Assembly (NCBI RefSeq): GCF_008704715.1
Contig: NZ_CP023689.1
Coordinates: 4,898,001 to 4,962,000 of the forward strand
DNA length: 64,000 nucleotides
Origin: Streptomyces chartreusis
Lineage (GTDB): Bacteria > Actinomycetota > Actinomycetes > Streptomycetales > Streptomycetaceae
Direction: 5' to 3'
Shown here: positions 8,473-17,009 of the stretch, piece by piece
Position numbering within the stretch: the first letter of the stretch is position 1
How the letters are laid out: each line of letters opens with the position of its first letter
Position numbers and translations under genes: made by a program
Notes under the pieces: model-generated
The model's database searches: none
The model's input: the letters and a program-made list of their open reading frames with translations, nothing else
Told to the model about the DNA's origin: nothing

Positions 8473-9063
8473 TCAGCTCGCCCTGCGCAGGCCCCCGAAG
8501 ACCAGGCGGACCACCGTCTCGGCGACCTCGCGTTCGTTCATCCCGCGGCCGTCCGGGCGGTACCACTCCACGATGGAGTTGACCATGCCGAAGACGAGCC
8601 GGGTGGCCAGGCGGACCTCGACGTCGCCGCGGACCTCGCCCTCGGCGGCGGCGGCCTTCAGCAGTGCGGCCACCTGGTGGTCGAAGTCGCGGCGCCGCTC
8701 AAGGGCCCAGCGCTCGGTGTCGGTGTTGCCGCGCACCCGCAGGAGCAGCGTCACGTACGGCAGCTCGGCTATCAGCACCTCGACCATGCGCCGGACGACG
8801 TACTCCAGGCGGTCCGCGGCGTGCCCCACGCGTGCGTGCTCCTCGTCGAGGATGCCGAAGAGCCCGTCCAGGGCGCGGCTGACGGCGCGGCGCAGCAGCT
8901 CCTCCTTGCCCGTGACGTGGTGGTAGATCGACGACTTGGAGATGCCGGCGGCCCTGGACAGGTGCTCCATGGAGGTGCCGTCGTAGCCGCGTTCGTTGAA
9001 GACCTGCACGGCGACGGAGAGCAGGGTCTCCGGGGTGTACGTGTCGCGCTTGGCGGTGGTCAT
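8473..9063 (-). CDS. TetR family transcriptional regulator
   Basis: A 196-residue TetR regulator. The N-terminal DNA-binding domain (residues 9-55) has ERGYDGTSMEHLSRAAGISKS followed by SIYHHVTGKEELL. The C-terminal helical ligand domain carries ERRRDFDHQVAALL. It is coupled to the upstream 3-hydroxyacyl-CoA dehydrogenase by an ATGA overlap, so the repressor is made from the operon it probably controls. The 20-bp palindrome at 10629-10648 is the obvious operator. In similar loci the inducer is an acyl- or aryl-CoA; that is inferred here. Confidence 0.85.
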   Translation of the reverse strand: MTTAKRDTYTPETLLSVAVQVFNERGYDGTSMEHLSRAAGISKSSIYHHVTGKEELLRRAVSRALDGLFGILDEEHARVGHAADRLEYVVRRMVEVLIAELPYVTLLLRVRGNTDTERWALERRRDFDHQVAALLKAAAAEGEVRGDVEVRLATRLVFGMVNSIVEWYRPDGRGMNEREVAETVVRLVFGGLRRAS

Positions 9064-10577
9064 GAGGTGCTGCCCTCCCGCTTGTCGGAGGCGTACGCGT
9101 GGCGGTAGAGCGCGAGGGACGGCGCGTAGCGGCCGGAGGGCTCGCGCACGTGCAGCTCGTCCAGGAGGTCGTAGGCCCAGCCGCGGCCCAGGCGGCGGCT
9201 CCATTCGAAGGGCCCCAAGGGGTAGTTCACGCCGAGCCGCATCGCGGTGTCGATGTCCTCCACGGTGGCCACGCCCTTGGCGACGGCGTCGTGCGCCAGG
9301 TCGACGATCCGGGCGACCGTGCGGGCGACGATCATGCCGGGGACGTCGCCGATGACGCTGACGTCCTTGCCGAGCGCCTGGAACAGGCCGATGGCCTCGG
9401 TGAGGGTCTGCGGCGCGGTGTCCTGCGAGGCGGACAGCGCGATCCGGGTGGCACGGCGGTAGTCGACCGCGAGGTCGAAGTAGACGACGTCCCGGAACTC
9501 CACCGACGTCTGGCCGTCGGCGAGCGCCAGCTGGCCGCCGCTCGGCAGCACCAGACGCGTGCCGTGGTCCTCTTCCTCCTCGCGCACCGGGATGCCCGCC
9601 TCGCGGATCAGCGAAAGCAGCTCGGAGGCGGGGCCCAGGTCGCCCTCGGCGACGACGTAGGAGGGCTGCTGCCGCTTCTCGGCGGTGTGCGGCTCGTCCC
9701 GCTCGGCGTCCTCCGCGTAGTCGTACCAGCCGTGCCCGCTCTTGCGGCCGAGCCGGCCCGACTCGACCAGGCGGCGCTGGGCGAGCGAGGGCGTGAAGCG
9801 CACGTCGTGGAAGAAGGCCTGCCACACGGAGTGCGTGACGGATTCGTTGACGTCCTGCCCGATCAGGTCGGTGAGCTCGAAGGCGCCCATCTTGAAGCCG
9901 CCGCACTCGCGCAGCACCGCGTCGATGGTGGCCGGATCCGCTCCTTGCGCCTCGTAGACCGCGAAGGCCTCGGCGTAGAAGGGCCGGGCGATGCGGTTGA
10001 CGATGAAGCCGGGGGTGTCGGCGCAGGCCACCGGCGTCTTGCCCCAGGCCCGTGCCGTCTCGTACGCGCGCGTGGCCGACGTGACGTCGGTGGCGAACCC
10101 GGAGACGACCTCGACCAGCGGCAGCAGCGGCGCGGGGTTGAAGAAGTGCAGGCCGACGAAGCGGCCCGGGTTCGCGAGGGCGCCGCCGATGGCCGTGACC
10201 GACAGGGACGAGGTGTTGGTGGCGAGCAGGCAGTCCTGGTCGACGACGCCCTCCAGCTCGCGCAGCAGTTCCTGTTTGACGTCGAGACGCTCCAGGACGG
10301 CCTCGACGACCAGGGCGCAGTCCGCGAGCTCGGCGAGGGACTCGGCGGGCAGCAGCCGGGCACGGGCCGCGTCGCGGTCGGCGCCGGTGAGGCGGTCCTT
10401 GGCGACGAGCCGGTCCAGGCGGGCGCCGATCGCGTCCGCCGCCGCCTGCGCGCGCCCGGGAGCGGCGTCGTACAGCCGTACCGGGTGGCCGGCGACCAAC
10501 GCGACCTGGGCGATGCCCTGGCCCATGGTGCCGGTGCCGACGACGGCCACGGGGCTGCTGAGGTCGAGAGCTGTCAT
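9060..10577 (-). CDS. 3-hydroxyacyl-CoA dehydrogenase (two C-terminal domains)
   Basis: A 505-residue NAD-dependent dehydrogenase that oxidises 3-hydroxyacyl-CoA to 3-oxoacyl-CoA. The Rossmann motif GTGTMGQG (14-21) opens the NAD domain (to about 185). A first 3HCDH C-terminal domain follows (about 187-285), with FKMGAFELTDLIGQDVN. A linker domain (about 310-390) leads to a second 3HCDH-type domain (PGMIVARTVARIVDLAHDA to the C-terminus). This longer layout resembles the dehydrogenases of phenylacetate degradation, consistent with the divergent paaN-like gene. It is coupled to the TetR gene downstream. There is no crotonase domain, so it is not a FadB/FadJ fusion. Confidence 0.87.
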   Translation of the reverse strand: MTALDLSSPVAVVGTGTMGQGIAQVALVAGHPVRLYDAAPGRAQAAADAIGARLDRLVAKDRLTGADRDAARARLLPAESLAELADCALVVEAVLERLDVKQELLRELEGVVDQDCLLATNTSSLSVTAIGGALANPGRFVGLHFFNPAPLLPLVEVVSGFATDVTSATRAYETARAWGKTPVACADTPGFIVNRIARPFYAEAFAVYEAQGADPATIDAVLRECGGFKMGAFELTDLIGQDVNESVTHSVWQAFFHDVRFTPSLAQRRLVESGRLGRKSGHGWYDYAEDAERDEPHTAEKRQQPSYVVAEGDLGPASELLSLIREAGIPVREEEEDHGTRLVLPSGGQLALADGQTSVEFRDVVYFDLAVDYRRATRIALSASQDTAPQTLTEAIGLFQALGKDVSVIGDVPGMIVARTVARIVDLAHDAVAKGVATVEDIDTAMRLGVNYPLGPFEWSRRLGRGWAYDLLDELHVREPSGRYAPSLALYRHAYASDKREGSTS

Positions 10578-10628
10578 GTGCGCGATCCTCCCGCACGGGG
10601 TTTTCCACAGATGCGGCGGACCCCCTTG

Positions 10629-10648
10629 AACCGACCGATCGTTCGGTT
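10629..10648. promoter_or_regulatory. palindromic operator between 3-hydroxyacyl-CoA dehydrogenase and paaN
   Basis: AACCGACCGATCGTTCGGTT, a 20-bp palindrome with one mismatched pair. It lies 52 bp upstream of the dehydrogenase start and 90 bp upstream of paaN, so one dimer pair could control both promoters. The TetR regulator in the same operon is the natural binder (inference). Confidence 0.65.
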
Positions 10649-10737
10649 ACTCTAACTCTGTCTGGCTGTTCCTGCCCATGTTTCTGCCCAGGTCATGAGC
10701 TCGACGGAGAGCTCTGGAATCGAGGAGTTGGTCCCGC

Positions 10738-12429
10738 ATGGCCGCCGAACTGACCGCCCACGAGCTGATCGCCAAGCACCGGCCCACCCTCGACCAGGCG
10801 CTGGAAGCGATCCGTACACGCGCGTACTGGTCACCGCACCCCGAGCACCCCAAGGCCTACGGCGAGAACGGCAGCCTGGACGCGGCGGCGGGCAAGGCGG
10901 CCTTCGACGCCCTCCTGGGCGGCCGCCTCGACCTCGGCCAGCCCGGCACCGACGACTGGGTGGGCGGCGAGACGTCCCCGTACGGCATCGAGCTGGGCGT
11001 CGAATACCCGCACGCCGACATCGACACGCTGCTGCCCGCCATGCAGGCCGGCCGGCGCGCGTGGCGCGACGCGGGCGCGGAGATGCGCGCGGTGGTGTGT
11101 GTGGAGATCCTCAAGCGGATCAGCGACCGGACGCACGAGTTCGCGCACGCGGTCATGCACACCTCCGGCCAGGCGTTCATGATGGCGTTCCAGGCGGGCG
11201 GCCCGCACGCGCAGGACCGCGGCCTGGAGGCGGTGGCGTACGCCTACGTCGAGCAGGTCCGCACCCCCGACACCGCGGAGTGGACCAAGCCGCAGGGCAA
11301 GCGCGACCCGCTCGCGCTGACCAAGCAGTTCACGCCGGTCCCGCGCGGGACCGCCCTGCTCATCGGCTGCAACACCTTCCCGACCTGGAACGGCTACCCG
11401 GGCCTGTTCGCCTCCCTCGCCACCGGCAACCCGGTCCTGGTCAAGCCGCACCCGCGCGCGGTGCTGCCGCTCGCGCTCACCGTGCAGGTCGCGCGCGAGG
11501 TCCTCGCCGAGGCGGGCTTCGACGCGAACCTCGTGGCGCTGGCCGCCGAGCGGCCCGGTGAGGGCATCGCCAAGACCCTGGCGACCCGCCCCGAGATCCG
11601 GATCATCGACTACACCGGCTCGACGGTGTTCGGCGACTGGCTGGAGGCCAACGCCCGCCAGGCGCAGGTCTACACGGAGAAGGCCGGCGTCAACACGGTG
11701 ATCGTCGACTCCACCGACAACTACAAGGGGATGCTCTCCAACCTGGCCTTCTCGCTGTCCCTGTACAGCGGCCAGATGTGCACCACCCCGCAGAACCTCC
11801 TGGTGCCGCGCGACGGCATCCGCACCGACGAGGGCCCCAAGACCTACGACGAGGTCGTCGCCGACCTCGCCCGCGCGGTCGACGGCCTGCTCGGCGACGA
11901 CGCCCGCGCGAACGCGCTGCTCGGCGCGATCGTCAACCCCGACGTCAAGGCCCGCCTGGAGGCCGCTGCCGGGCTCGGCGAAGTCGCCCTCGCGTCACGG
12001 GAGATCGCCAACCCCGAGTTCCCGGACGCGGTCGTCCGCACGCCGGTGATCGTCAAGCTGGACGGCGCCAAGCCGGACGACGAGGCCGCGTACATGAGCG
12101 AGTGCTTCGGTCCGGTGTCGTTCGCCGTGGCGATGGACTCGGCGGCGGACGCGGTGGAGCTGCTGCGGCGCACGGTGCGCGAGAAGGGCGCGATGACCGT
12201 CGGCGCGTACACCACCGACGACGAGGTCGAGGGCGCGATCCAGGAGGTGTGCCTGGAGGAGGCGGCCCAGCTGTCGCTGAACCTCACGGGCGGCGTGTAC
12301 GTCAACCAGACGGCCGCGTTCTCCGACTTCCACGGGTCGGGCGGCAACCCGGCGGCCAACTCCGCGCTGTGCGACGGGGCGTTCGTCGCCAACCGGTTCC
12401 GCGTCGTCGAGGTGCGCCGGGAGGCCTAG
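10738..12429 (+). CDS. paaN: PaaN-type phenylacetic acid degradation aldehyde dehydrogenase
   Basis: A 563-residue member of the aldehyde dehydrogenase superfamily, PaaN branch. It spans the NAD-binding part (IGCNTFPTWNGYPGLFASLATGNPVLVKPHP), a Rossmann segment with DYTGSTVFGDWLE, and the catalytic cysteine in LYSGQMCTTPQN. The C-terminal region has SECFGPVSFAV and NLTGGVYVNQTAAFSDFHG. It probably oxidises an aldehyde intermediate of aromatic-ring cleavage; whether it acts on phenylacetate or another aryl acid is not decided by sequence. There is no MaoC-like hydratase domain as in PaaZ. The ATG follows GGAGTTGG. It is divergent from the dehydrogenase/TetR pair and shares their operator. Confidence 0.85.
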   Translation: MAAELTAHELIAKHRPTLDQALEAIRTRAYWSPHPEHPKAYGENGSLDAAAGKAAFDALLGGRLDLGQPGTDDWVGGETSPYGIELGVEYPHADIDTLLPAMQAGRRAWRDAGAEMRAVVCVEILKRISDRTHEFAHAVMHTSGQAFMMAFQAGGPHAQDRGLEAVAYAYVEQVRTPDTAEWTKPQGKRDPLALTKQFTPVPRGTALLIGCNTFPTWNGYPGLFASLATGNPVLVKPHPRAVLPLALTVQVAREVLAEAGFDANLVALAAERPGEGIAKTLATRPEIRIIDYTGSTVFGDWLEANARQAQVYTEKAGVNTVIVDSTDNYKGMLSNLAFSLSLYSGQMCTTPQNLLVPRDGIRTDEGPKTYDEVVADLARAVDGLLGDDARANALLGAIVNPDVKARLEAAAGLGEVALASREIANPEFPDAVVRTPVIVKLDGAKPDDEAAYMSECFGPVSFAVAMDSAADAVELLRRTVREKGAMTVGAYTTDDEVEGAIQEVCLEEAAQLSLNLTGGVYVNQTAAFSDFHGSGGNPAANSALCDGAFVANRFRVVEVRREA

Positions 12430-13172
12430 GCCCGCGCGGCGCCCCCGGTGAGACTCCAGTGGTACAGCGTCATCGCGACGCTCGTCGCCAGGTTGTAGCT
12501 GGAGACCTGGGGGCGCATCGGCAGGGACAGCAAGTGGTCGGTGCGCGCCCGCAGTTCGGCCGACAGGCCGCTGCGCTCCGACCCGAAGGCGAGGACGGCG
12601 TCGTCCGGGAGCTTCACGCCCCGGATGTCGTCGCCCTCGGGGTCGAGGGCGAACAGCGGGCCCGGGGGCAGCTCGGGCACCGTCAGCCGCTCCACGACCG
12701 TCGCGAAGTGCAGTCCCGCACCGCCGCGCACGACCGTGGGGTGCCAGGGGTCGAGGGTGCCGGTGGTGACCACGCCGGTCACGCCGAACCCGGCGGCCAG
12801 ACGGATCACGGCGCCCGCGTTGCCGAGGTTGCGGGGGTTGTCGAGGACGACGACCGGGGCGGTGCGCGGAGTGTGCGCCAGCTTGCCGAGGCCGGCGGCG
12901 CGTGACGGCCGTACCGCCAGGGCGGCCACCGCCGTGGGGTGCGGCCGCGGCACCAGGGACTTGTACGTCGGCTCCGGGACCTCGGTCAGGAGCCCGTCCA
13001 GGGCGTCCCGTACGTCCGGCGCCAGTTCGTCGGCGAGCGCCAGCGCCGCCTCCCGGTCCACGGCGACCGCGACCGGGACCTCGGCGCCGAAGCGCACGGC
13101 GTGCTTGAGAGCGTGGAAGCCGTCGAGCAGGACGGAGGTCTCGGCGAGCCGGTTCCAGGAGGCCAGGGTCAT
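12426..13172 (-). CDS. TrmH/SpoU family RNA methyltransferase
   Basis: A 248-residue SPOUT-class methyltransferase. The C-terminal catalytic part has the three SpoU motifs: LDNPRNLGNAGAVIRLA (motif 1), AFGSERSGLS (motif 2) and LPMRPQVSSYNLATSVAM (motif 3, the trefoil knot that binds SAM). The N-terminal about 95 residues form the substrate-binding domain. The target (tRNA or rRNA 2'-O-ribose) cannot be assigned. The ATG overlaps the stop of the upstream HTTM gene (ATGA), and the stop overlaps the paaN stop on the opposite strand. It is the last gene of a three-gene coupled operon. Confidence 0.87.
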   Translation of the reverse strand: MTLASWNRLAETSVLLDGFHALKHAVRFGAEVPVAVAVDREAALALADELAPDVRDALDGLLTEVPEPTYKSLVPRPHPTAVAALAVRPSRAAGLGKLAHTPRTAPVVVLDNPRNLGNAGAVIRLAAGFGVTGVVTTGTLDPWHPTVVRGGAGLHFATVVERLTVPELPPGPLFALDPEGDDIRGVKLPDDAVLAFGSERSGLSAELRARTDHLLSLPMRPQVSSYNLATSVAMTLYHWSLTGGAARA

Positions 13173-14395
13173 GCCGAAGAGCCTACGTGCGCGTGCTCGG
13201 GGTTCTCCGGGCTGCGCGGGGCAGGGGGCTTCACCGGGTGGTCGCCGCGCCGCACCAGCCCGGCCAGCCGGCCACGCGCGCGTGCGGCCAGGTCGCCCAG
13301 CCGGCGCAGGAACGACGCCGGCAGGAACACCGCGTCCGCCGCGATCATCGCCAGGGAGAAGAACGGCAGGCCGAGCACGACCGCGATCACGGCGTGCTCG
13401 GTGATCATCGCCGCGAGCAGGACGTTCTTGACCCGCCGGTTGAACAGCGTGAACGGGAAGGCGACCTGCACGACGACCGTGCCGTAGGTGATCAGCATGA
13501 CCATGGTGCCGCTGGACGAGAGCACGTCGGCGAGCGCGGGCCAGGGCGAGAAGTAGTCGAGGTGCAGCGGGTAGTAGACGGCGGTGCCGTCCTGCCAGCG
13601 CGAACCCTGGATCTTGTACCAGCCGGCGGTGGCGTAGATCAGACACGCCTCGGCCATGATCACCAGCAGGGCGCCGTTGTGGACGACGTTGCCGATGACG
13701 TCCAGCAGGATGCGGGGCTCGGCGGTCCGCGCGCGGCGGCCCACGATCCACCACACGGCCGGGGCCAGCCAGCTGATCCACAGGATCAACGGCACGGTCA
13801 GGTCGCCGTCGAGCCGGCCCGCCGCGGTCACCGCGACCAGCACGAACCCGGACACGCTCCACAGGGCCGGACCCACCCGGTCCGGCGCCACGCGCTCACC
13901 CCGCGCGTGTGCGTCACGCGCGCGCCGTGCCCGGCGCTCGTCCAGCGACCAGACCTGACCGCAGCGCGTGAAGACGAGGTAGACGCACATCAGGTGCAGG
14001 ACGTTGTCGCCGCCGTCGCCCATGAAGATGGACCGGTTCTGGAGCGAGAGCACGCCCACCATGAACAGCACGGACATCGCCCGGGTGCGCCAGCCGACCA
14101 GCAGCAGCACGGCCGTCAGGACGGCGAAGAGGTACACCGTCTCGAACCAGATCCCGCCGCGGAACCACATCAGCGCGGTGAAGGAGCCGTTCGTCCCGAT
14201 CAGCTGCTGGGCGAGGTCGAAGTCCCAGGGCCCGCCGGGGCCGTACAGCTCCTGGCGGTGCGGGAACTCGCGCAGCAGGAACAGCAGCCAGGTCGCGCTG
14301 AAGCCGATGCGGATCACGGCCGTCTGATACGGGCCGAGGGCGGACTCCGTCACGCGGGCGATGGCGGAGGAGACCGCGAGGGCGAAGCGGTTCAC
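13169..14395 (-). CDS. HTTM-domain integral membrane protein (gamma-carboxylase-related)
   Basis: A 408-residue polytopic membrane protein of the HTTM (horizontally transferred transmembrane) family, the fold of vitamin K-dependent gamma-carboxylases. Several hydrophobic segments are visible, for example 85-102, 106-116, 134-144, 179-193, 200-218 and 240-257. The stretch AGWYKIQGSRWQDG (257-270) resembles the catalytic-lysine region of eukaryotic gamma-carboxylase (AG, two residues before K, then W and G), with K261 in the equivalent place. The GTG start overlaps the DUF5819 stop (GTGA) and has GGGAGG 7 bp upstream. The upstream ATG-containing extension is out of context and was not used. Substrate and activity are unknown. 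Confidence 0.8.
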   Translation of the reverse strand: MNRFALAVSSAIARVTESALGPYQTAVIRIGFSATWLLFLLREFPHRQELYGPGGPWDFDLAQQLIGTNGSFTALMWFRGGIWFETVYLFAVLTAVLLLVGWRTRAMSVLFMVGVLSLQNRSIFMGDGGDNVLHLMCVYLVFTRCGQVWSLDERRARRARDAHARGERVAPDRVGPALWSVSGFVLVAVTAAGRLDGDLTVPLILWISWLAPAVWWIVGRRARTAEPRILLDVIGNVVHNGALLVIMAEACLIYATAGWYKIQGSRWQDGTAVYYPLHLDYFSPWPALADVLSSSGTMVMLITYGTVVVQVAFPFTLFNRRVKNVLLAAMITEHAVIAVVLGLPFFSLAMIAADAVFLPASFLRRLGDLAARARGRLAGLVRRGDHPVKPPAPRSPENPEHAHVGSSA

Positions 14396-15198
14396 CGGGT
14401 GCCTCCCGCGCCGATGCCGGCGGCGTCTGCGGCGGCGGCCCGGTCCTCCGGCACGGACCACCAGGGCAGCACTCGGTAGCTCGGCTTGTCCGAGATCTGC
14501 TCCTCGCTCCACTTCGGCGGGGGCACGTTGGTGGTGCGCGAGCGGACCTGGACGCGCTCGACGACGCCGCCCTCGCCGGCCGCGTCCGCGCGGTCGAGCC
14601 GCAGCTCCACTATGCGCCGCAGATACGTCTCGGACAGGGCGCCCCGAAGGCCCACCGGCCGGTTCTCGGTGTCGTGCGTGGCGACGAAGAAGTCCCAGGC
14701 CCGGCGCAGCTCGTTCTGCTGAGTGTGGCTGGGCAGCAGATTGCCGTCGATGGCCTCGCCGTCCTGGGCGGACAGGTCGTACCAGCCGGTCGTGCGCGTG
14801 CCGTCGCCGCCCGTGCCGACCTGGGCCCTGACCTGCACCGCGATGTTCTGCTGGAGCGGGTTGGGGGCGAACAGCTTCCAGTTCTGCTCGAACTCCGGGT
14901 ATATCCAGTCGTCGATCGCCCCGCCGTGCTTCTTGGTGACCGTGTTCGGCGGCGCGACGTGCAGAAAGACCATCCCCGTGTGGACACAGACGACGATCGC
15001 CACCACCGCGACGGCTAGCGCGGCGACGATCTGGTAGCGCAGCGAGAGGGCGGCCACACCGGTGCGGGCCTCGGGTTCGGGCGCGGGCGACGGCGGGAGG
15101 GCGAGCGACGGTTCGGCGGGCGGGGCGGGCGGCGGCACCAGGGGCGGCTCCCGGTCCGGCCCGTGCCGGGCGGCCGAGCCTGCGTCGTACGCGTCCAT
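14392..15198 (-). CDS. DUF5819 family membrane-anchored protein, partner of the HTTM protein
   Basis: A 268-residue protein of the DUF5819 type. It has a Pro-rich cytoplasmic N-terminus (to about 50), one membrane helix (about 55-78, IVAALAVAVVAIVVCVHTG), and an extracytoplasmic domain. The external part opens with YPEFEQNWKLFAPNPLQQN and continues to WWSVPEDR. DUF5819 and HTTM genes commonly sit side by side, and here they overlap by 4 bp, so a membrane complex is likely. I chose the ATG at 15198, preceded by GGGGCAGG, over a longer frame reading into the divergent promoter. Confidence 0.75.
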   Translation of the reverse strand: MDAYDAGSAARHGPDREPPLVPPPAPPAEPSLALPPSPAPEPEARTGVAALSLRYQIVAALAVAVVAIVVCVHTGMVFLHVAPPNTVTKKHGGAIDDWIYPEFEQNWKLFAPNPLQQNIAVQVRAQVGTGGDGTRTTGWYDLSAQDGEAIDGNLLPSHTQQNELRRAWDFFVATHDTENRPVGLRGALSETYLRRIVELRLDRADAAGEGGVVERVQVRSRTTNVPPPKWSEEQISDKPSYRVLPWWSVPEDRAAAADAAGIGAGGTR

Positions 15199-15401
15199 CC
15201 TGCCCCGATTCCCGATTCCGGTCCGTCCCGCCTCAGCGCTCGCACGGGAACGGTACTCAGGCCGACGCGCCGGGCACAGCCCCTGCCGGACCGACGTTGC
15301 CCACACCTTACGGGGGTGCCGACGGGACCATTCCCTTCTTCTAGAACCTGTTCTATCTTGACGCACCGTCAGATCGCCGTGGGTGTGGAAGGGCAGGGAC
15401 C

Positions 15402-16535
15402 GTGGACTTCACCTTCACCGAGGAGCAGCAGGCGGCGGCCGAGGCGGCGCGCGGAGTGTTCGCCGGGGTCGCACCGGACGCCGTGCCCTCTCCCGCGCTC
15501 ACCCCGGGCGCCGTCGCCGACACCTTCGACCGCCCCCTGTGGGACCGGCTCGCCGACGCGGACCTGCTGAGCCTGCTCCTCACGGAGGAGTACGGCGGCG
15601 CGGGCCTCGACGCCGTCGCCCTGTGCCAGGTCCTGCGCGAATCGGCGAAGGTGCTGGCCAGGGTGCCCCTGCTGGAGAGCAGCGCCGCGATGGCCGCCGT
15701 CCAGGCGTACGGCGGCCCGGAACTGAAGGCCGACCTGCTGGCCCGCGCCGGGCGCGGCGAGCTGGTGCTGACGGTCGCCGCGCACGGCCGCACCGGCCAC
15801 GACCCGGCCGAGCTCGCCACCACCGCCCGACGGGACGGCTCCGGGTGGGTGCTCGACGGGGTGCAGACCGCGGTGGCCTGGGCGTACGACGCCGATCTCG
15901 TCGCCGTGCCGGCCCGTACGGACGCGGATCTGACCGTCCTCGCGCTGGTACCGCGCGATACGGAGGGGGTCTCGCTCGCCGAGCAGTTCTCGACCAGCGG
16001 GGAACGGCTAGGGGAGCTGCGGCTGGAGTCGGTGCGACTGACCGCGCGGGACGTCATCGACACCGAGGGGGCGTGGGAGTGGCTGCGCGAGCTGCTGGCC
16101 ACGGGGACGTGCGCGCTGGCGCTCGGGCTGGGGGAGCGGGTGCTGGGGATGACGTCCGAGTACGCGAGCAAGCGGGAGCAGTTCGGGCATCCCATCGCCA
16201 CGTTCCAGGCGGTCGCGGTGCAGTCCGCCGACCGCTACATCGACCTGCGCGCGATGGAGGCCACCCTGTGGCAGGCCGCCTGGCGGATCACCTCGGGGGC
16301 ATCGGGGGCACTGCCTGCCTCCGGGGACGTGGCCGTGGCCAAGATCTGGGCCTCGGAGGGTGTACGCCGGGTCGTGCAGACCGCCCAGCATCTGCACGGC
16401 GGCTTCGGCGCCGACGTCGACTATCCCCTGCACCGGTACCACGCCTGGGCCAAGCACCTGGAACTGACGCTCGGCCCGGCAGCGGCACACGAGGAAGCAC
16501 TGGGAGATCTGCTGGCGGCGCATCCGCTGGGCTGA
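15402..16535 (+). CDS. acyl-CoA dehydrogenase
   Basis: A 377-residue FAD-dependent acyl-CoA dehydrogenase. The N-terminal helical domain begins MDFTFTEEQQAAAEAARGVF, with LLTEEYGGAGLD further on. The C-terminal flavin domain contains YASKREQFGHPIATFQAV (FAD/tetramer contact) and AQHLHGGFGADVDYPLHRY. The usual glutamate base of straight-chain enzymes is not obvious, so the substrate cannot be named. The GTG start follows GGAAGGGCAGGG. It has its own promoter region, divergent from the DUF5819 gene. Confidence 0.87.
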   Translation: MDFTFTEEQQAAAEAARGVFAGVAPDAVPSPALTPGAVADTFDRPLWDRLADADLLSLLLTEEYGGAGLDAVALCQVLRESAKVLARVPLLESSAAMAAVQAYGGPELKADLLARAGRGELVLTVAAHGRTGHDPAELATTARRDGSGWVLDGVQTAVAWAYDADLVAVPARTDADLTVLALVPRDTEGVSLAEQFSTSGERLGELRLESVRLTARDVIDTEGAWEWLRELLATGTCALALGLGERVLGMTSEYASKREQFGHPIATFQAVAVQSADRYIDLRAMEATLWQAAWRITSGASGALPASGDVAVAKIWASEGVRRVVQTAQHLHGGFGADVDYPLHRYHAWAKHLELTLGPAAAHEEALGDLLAAHPLG

Positions 16536-16570
16536 CCCGACGGGAGCCGGGGCCCTTGCGCCGCGGATGT

Positions 16571-16624
16571 CGGGCGCCCTGCAGCACGAAACCGGGCGCC
16601 CTACGACACGGAGCCGGGCGCCCT
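16571..16624. repeat. three 22-bp direct repeats with palindromic core at the rhodanese 3' end
   Basis: CGGGCGCCCT occurs at 16571, 16593 and 16615, exactly 22 bp apart, with partly conserved spacers (ACGAAACC, ACGGAGCC, ACGAAGCC). The unit includes the last codons of the rhodanese gene, so the gene end seems to have been tandemly copied into the gap after the acyl-CoA dehydrogenase. Confidence 0.8.
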
Positions 16625-16970
16625 AGAGCACGAAGCCGGGCTGGCCCTCGTTGTTCACGACGGGGCGTCCGGCCGCCGCCCACACCTGCATGCCGCCGTC
16701 GACGTTCACGGCGTCGACGCCCTGCTGGACCAGGTACATCGCGACCTGCGCCGAGCGGCCGCCGGAGCGGCAGATCACGTTGACCCGGCCGTCCTGCGGG
16801 GCGGCCTCGGTCAGCTCGCCGTAGCGGGCCACGAACTCGCTGATGGGAATGTGCAGTGCGCCATGGGCATGGCCCGCCTGCCATTCGTCGTCCTCACGGA
16901 CGTCCAGAAGGAAGTCGTCGTCCTTGAGGTCGGTGACCTCGACGGTGGGCACCGCAGATCCGAAATTCAT
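16623..16970 (-). CDS. rhodanese-like domain protein
   Basis: A 115-residue single-domain rhodanese. The active-site loop CRSGGRS places the persulfide-forming cysteine at C67; family motifs LLDVREDDEWQAGHAHGALHIP (as two overlapping blocks at 21-42) and DGGMQVWAAAGRPV (near the C-terminus) are intact. Such proteins carry sulfur as a cysteine persulfide or act as thiosulfate sulfurtransferases; the acceptor is unknown. It stands alone and converges on the acyl-CoA dehydrogenase. The C-terminal codons are part of a 22-bp repeat array. Confidence 0.88.
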   Translation of the reverse strand: MNFGSAVPTVEVTDLKDDDFLLDVREDDEWQAGHAHGALHIPISEFVARYGELTEAAPQDGRVNVICRSGGRSAQVAMYLVQQGVDAVNVDGGMQVWAAAGRPVVNNEGQPGFVL

Positions 16971-17009
16971 GACTCCGACGCTACCTGACGGGTGCGGGTC
17001 ACCCGGCGG

